A stretch of 6,781 bases of DNA. It comes from an uncultured Flammeovirgaceae bacterium. GTDB taxonomy: Bacteria > Bacteroidota > Bacteroidia > Cytophagales > Cyclobacteriaceae. The notes under the pieces were generated by a model. It had not been told where the DNA came from and made no database searches. It worked only from the letters and a program-made list of their open reading frames with translations. Shown in pieces: positions 6,162-6,781 of this stretch (position 1 is its first letter; every line of letters begins with the position of its first letter). The position numbers and the translations under genes are program-made. The DNA lies in NCBI GenBank assembly GCA_937138955.1, contig CAKZPJ010000635.1:1-6781 (forward strand). The letters run 5' to 3'.

Positions 6162-6781
6162 ATGGATAGAGTGTATAATTGTATACTCTTATTGTTCGTA
6201 GGCAGTATCCTTTTAGCTTGCTCACCTGAACAAGAAACTAATCAGTACGATGCATTCGGAGGCTACACCGAAATTCAACGAGAAGCCACCGGTTGGTTTA
6301 GAGTAGAAGAAGTTGACAACCGCTGGATGTTTATCACTCCGCAGGGGCACGGTTACGTAGCGTTGGGGGCTAACCATACGGGTCGCTATTTGAACGAAAG
6401 AGAACAATCCGCCAGTCTGTACGAACGTATTGATGACGATCGGGAGCAAGCCGAAAAGATTATGCATCAGGCCTATCTGGAATCAGGCTATAACGCGGGC
6501 GAAGCCTACGCTCCGCTGAATCCTTACCTCAGAGAACGCCTACCTCATATCGCTCATATTAACTACCCCGACAGTAAGCATGCCTTCGATATTTTTGATG
6601 ACTCGGTGCAAACTGCCTTTCGTCAGCACCTGCTGCCCCAGTGCCAAACCATAGCATCCGATTCGCTTTTACTAGGAATTGCCTTGGTAGATTTGCCCAT
6701 TTGGGATTCCCGCCGAGTAGACTTTTATCGTTCGCTTCCGCCTTCGGCTCCCGGAAAACAGCAGTCCCATAAATTCTTAAC
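6162..6781 (+). CDS. Lipoprotein, agarase-like glycoside hydrolase, N-terminal part (runs off right edge)
   Basis: The frame is open from ATG 6162 to the window end: 206 codons, no stop, so the C-terminus is missing. A lipoprotein signal peptide is clear: MDRVYN, a hydrophobic core, then LLAC with Cys20, followed by SPEQE, whose acidic residues resemble a surface-export signal. From about 42, ATGWFRVEEVDNRW and ITPQGHGYVALGANH match the start of the TIM-barrel in proteins commonly labelled agarase or agarase-like in Bacteroidota and Planctomycetes, where the pattern is GFFR..ex.gRWw...P.G..f.slG.nh. Further on, FDIFDDSVQTAFRQ (142-155), SDSLLLGIALVDLPIWD (167-182) and APGKQ (196-200) fit the same group. 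Catalytic residues would lie further downstream and cannot be judged. In-frame ATGs at 6069, 6108 and 6117 exist; 6162 is preferred because it gives the shortest normal signal peptide. The family assignment is from memory of conserved patterns, and substrate is unknown. Confidence 0.7.
   Translation, partial: MDRVYNCILLLFVGSILLACSPEQETNQYDAFGGYTEIQREATGWFRVEEVDNRWMFITPQGHGYVALGANHTGRYLNEREQSASLYERIDDDREQAEKIMHQAYLESGYNAGEAYAPLNPYLRERLPHIAHINYPDSKHAFDIFDDSVQTAFRQHLLPQCQTIASDSLLLGIALVDLPIWDSRRVDFYRSLPPSAPGKQQSHKFL

Noticed and set aside
6222..6467. Minus-strand open frame of 81 codons near the right edge
   Set aside because: It is antisense to the glycosidase-like lipoprotein gene, whose frame is open to the window end and carries a clear lipobox and family motifs.

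Overview
The window looks like a chromosomal segment from a member of the Bacteroidota, probably a Cytophagales-type marine or environmental bacterium. The evidence is two lipoprotein signals with LLAC lipoboxes, start codons with A/T-rich leaders and no clear Shine-Dalgarno, intergenic palindromic repeats of the kind seen in that phylum, and a probable polysaccharide-degrading lipoprotein. The taxonomic placement is inference; no rRNA or marker gene is present.

Positions 1-4460, minus strand, hold a tripartite RND efflux operon read right to left: a membrane fusion protein (3375-4460), an AcrB-type inner membrane pump of 1020 residues (232-3294), and the start of what is most likely the TolC-type outer membrane channel (1-220, running off the window). 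The three products would form one envelope-spanning exporter. Two repeat-like sequences sit inside this operon. One is a hairpin between the fusion protein and pump genes that also supplies the fusion protein's last codons and stop. The other is a 132-bp block at the 5' end of the channel gene, flanked by TTAAA direct repeats and in frame. Removing it leaves a compact, normal-looking signal peptide, so it looks like an in-frame insertion into a signal-peptide coding region. This is the most interesting observation in the window.

Positions 4461-4606 are a 146-bp gap with a pair of 11-bp direct repeats spaced 21 bp apart and two overlapping inverted repeats, possibly the operon's control region. 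Upstream, also on the minus strand, are an alpha/beta hydrolase with an intact catalytic triad (4607-5407) and a small lipoprotein of unknown function (5485-6039).

Positions 6040-6161 are a divergent intergenic region. From 6162 to the right edge a plus-strand gene encodes the first 206 residues of a lipoprotein resembling agarase-like glycoside hydrolases. No tRNA, rRNA, CRISPR array or transposase was seen. Apart from the in-frame insertion, the gene content is ordinary.
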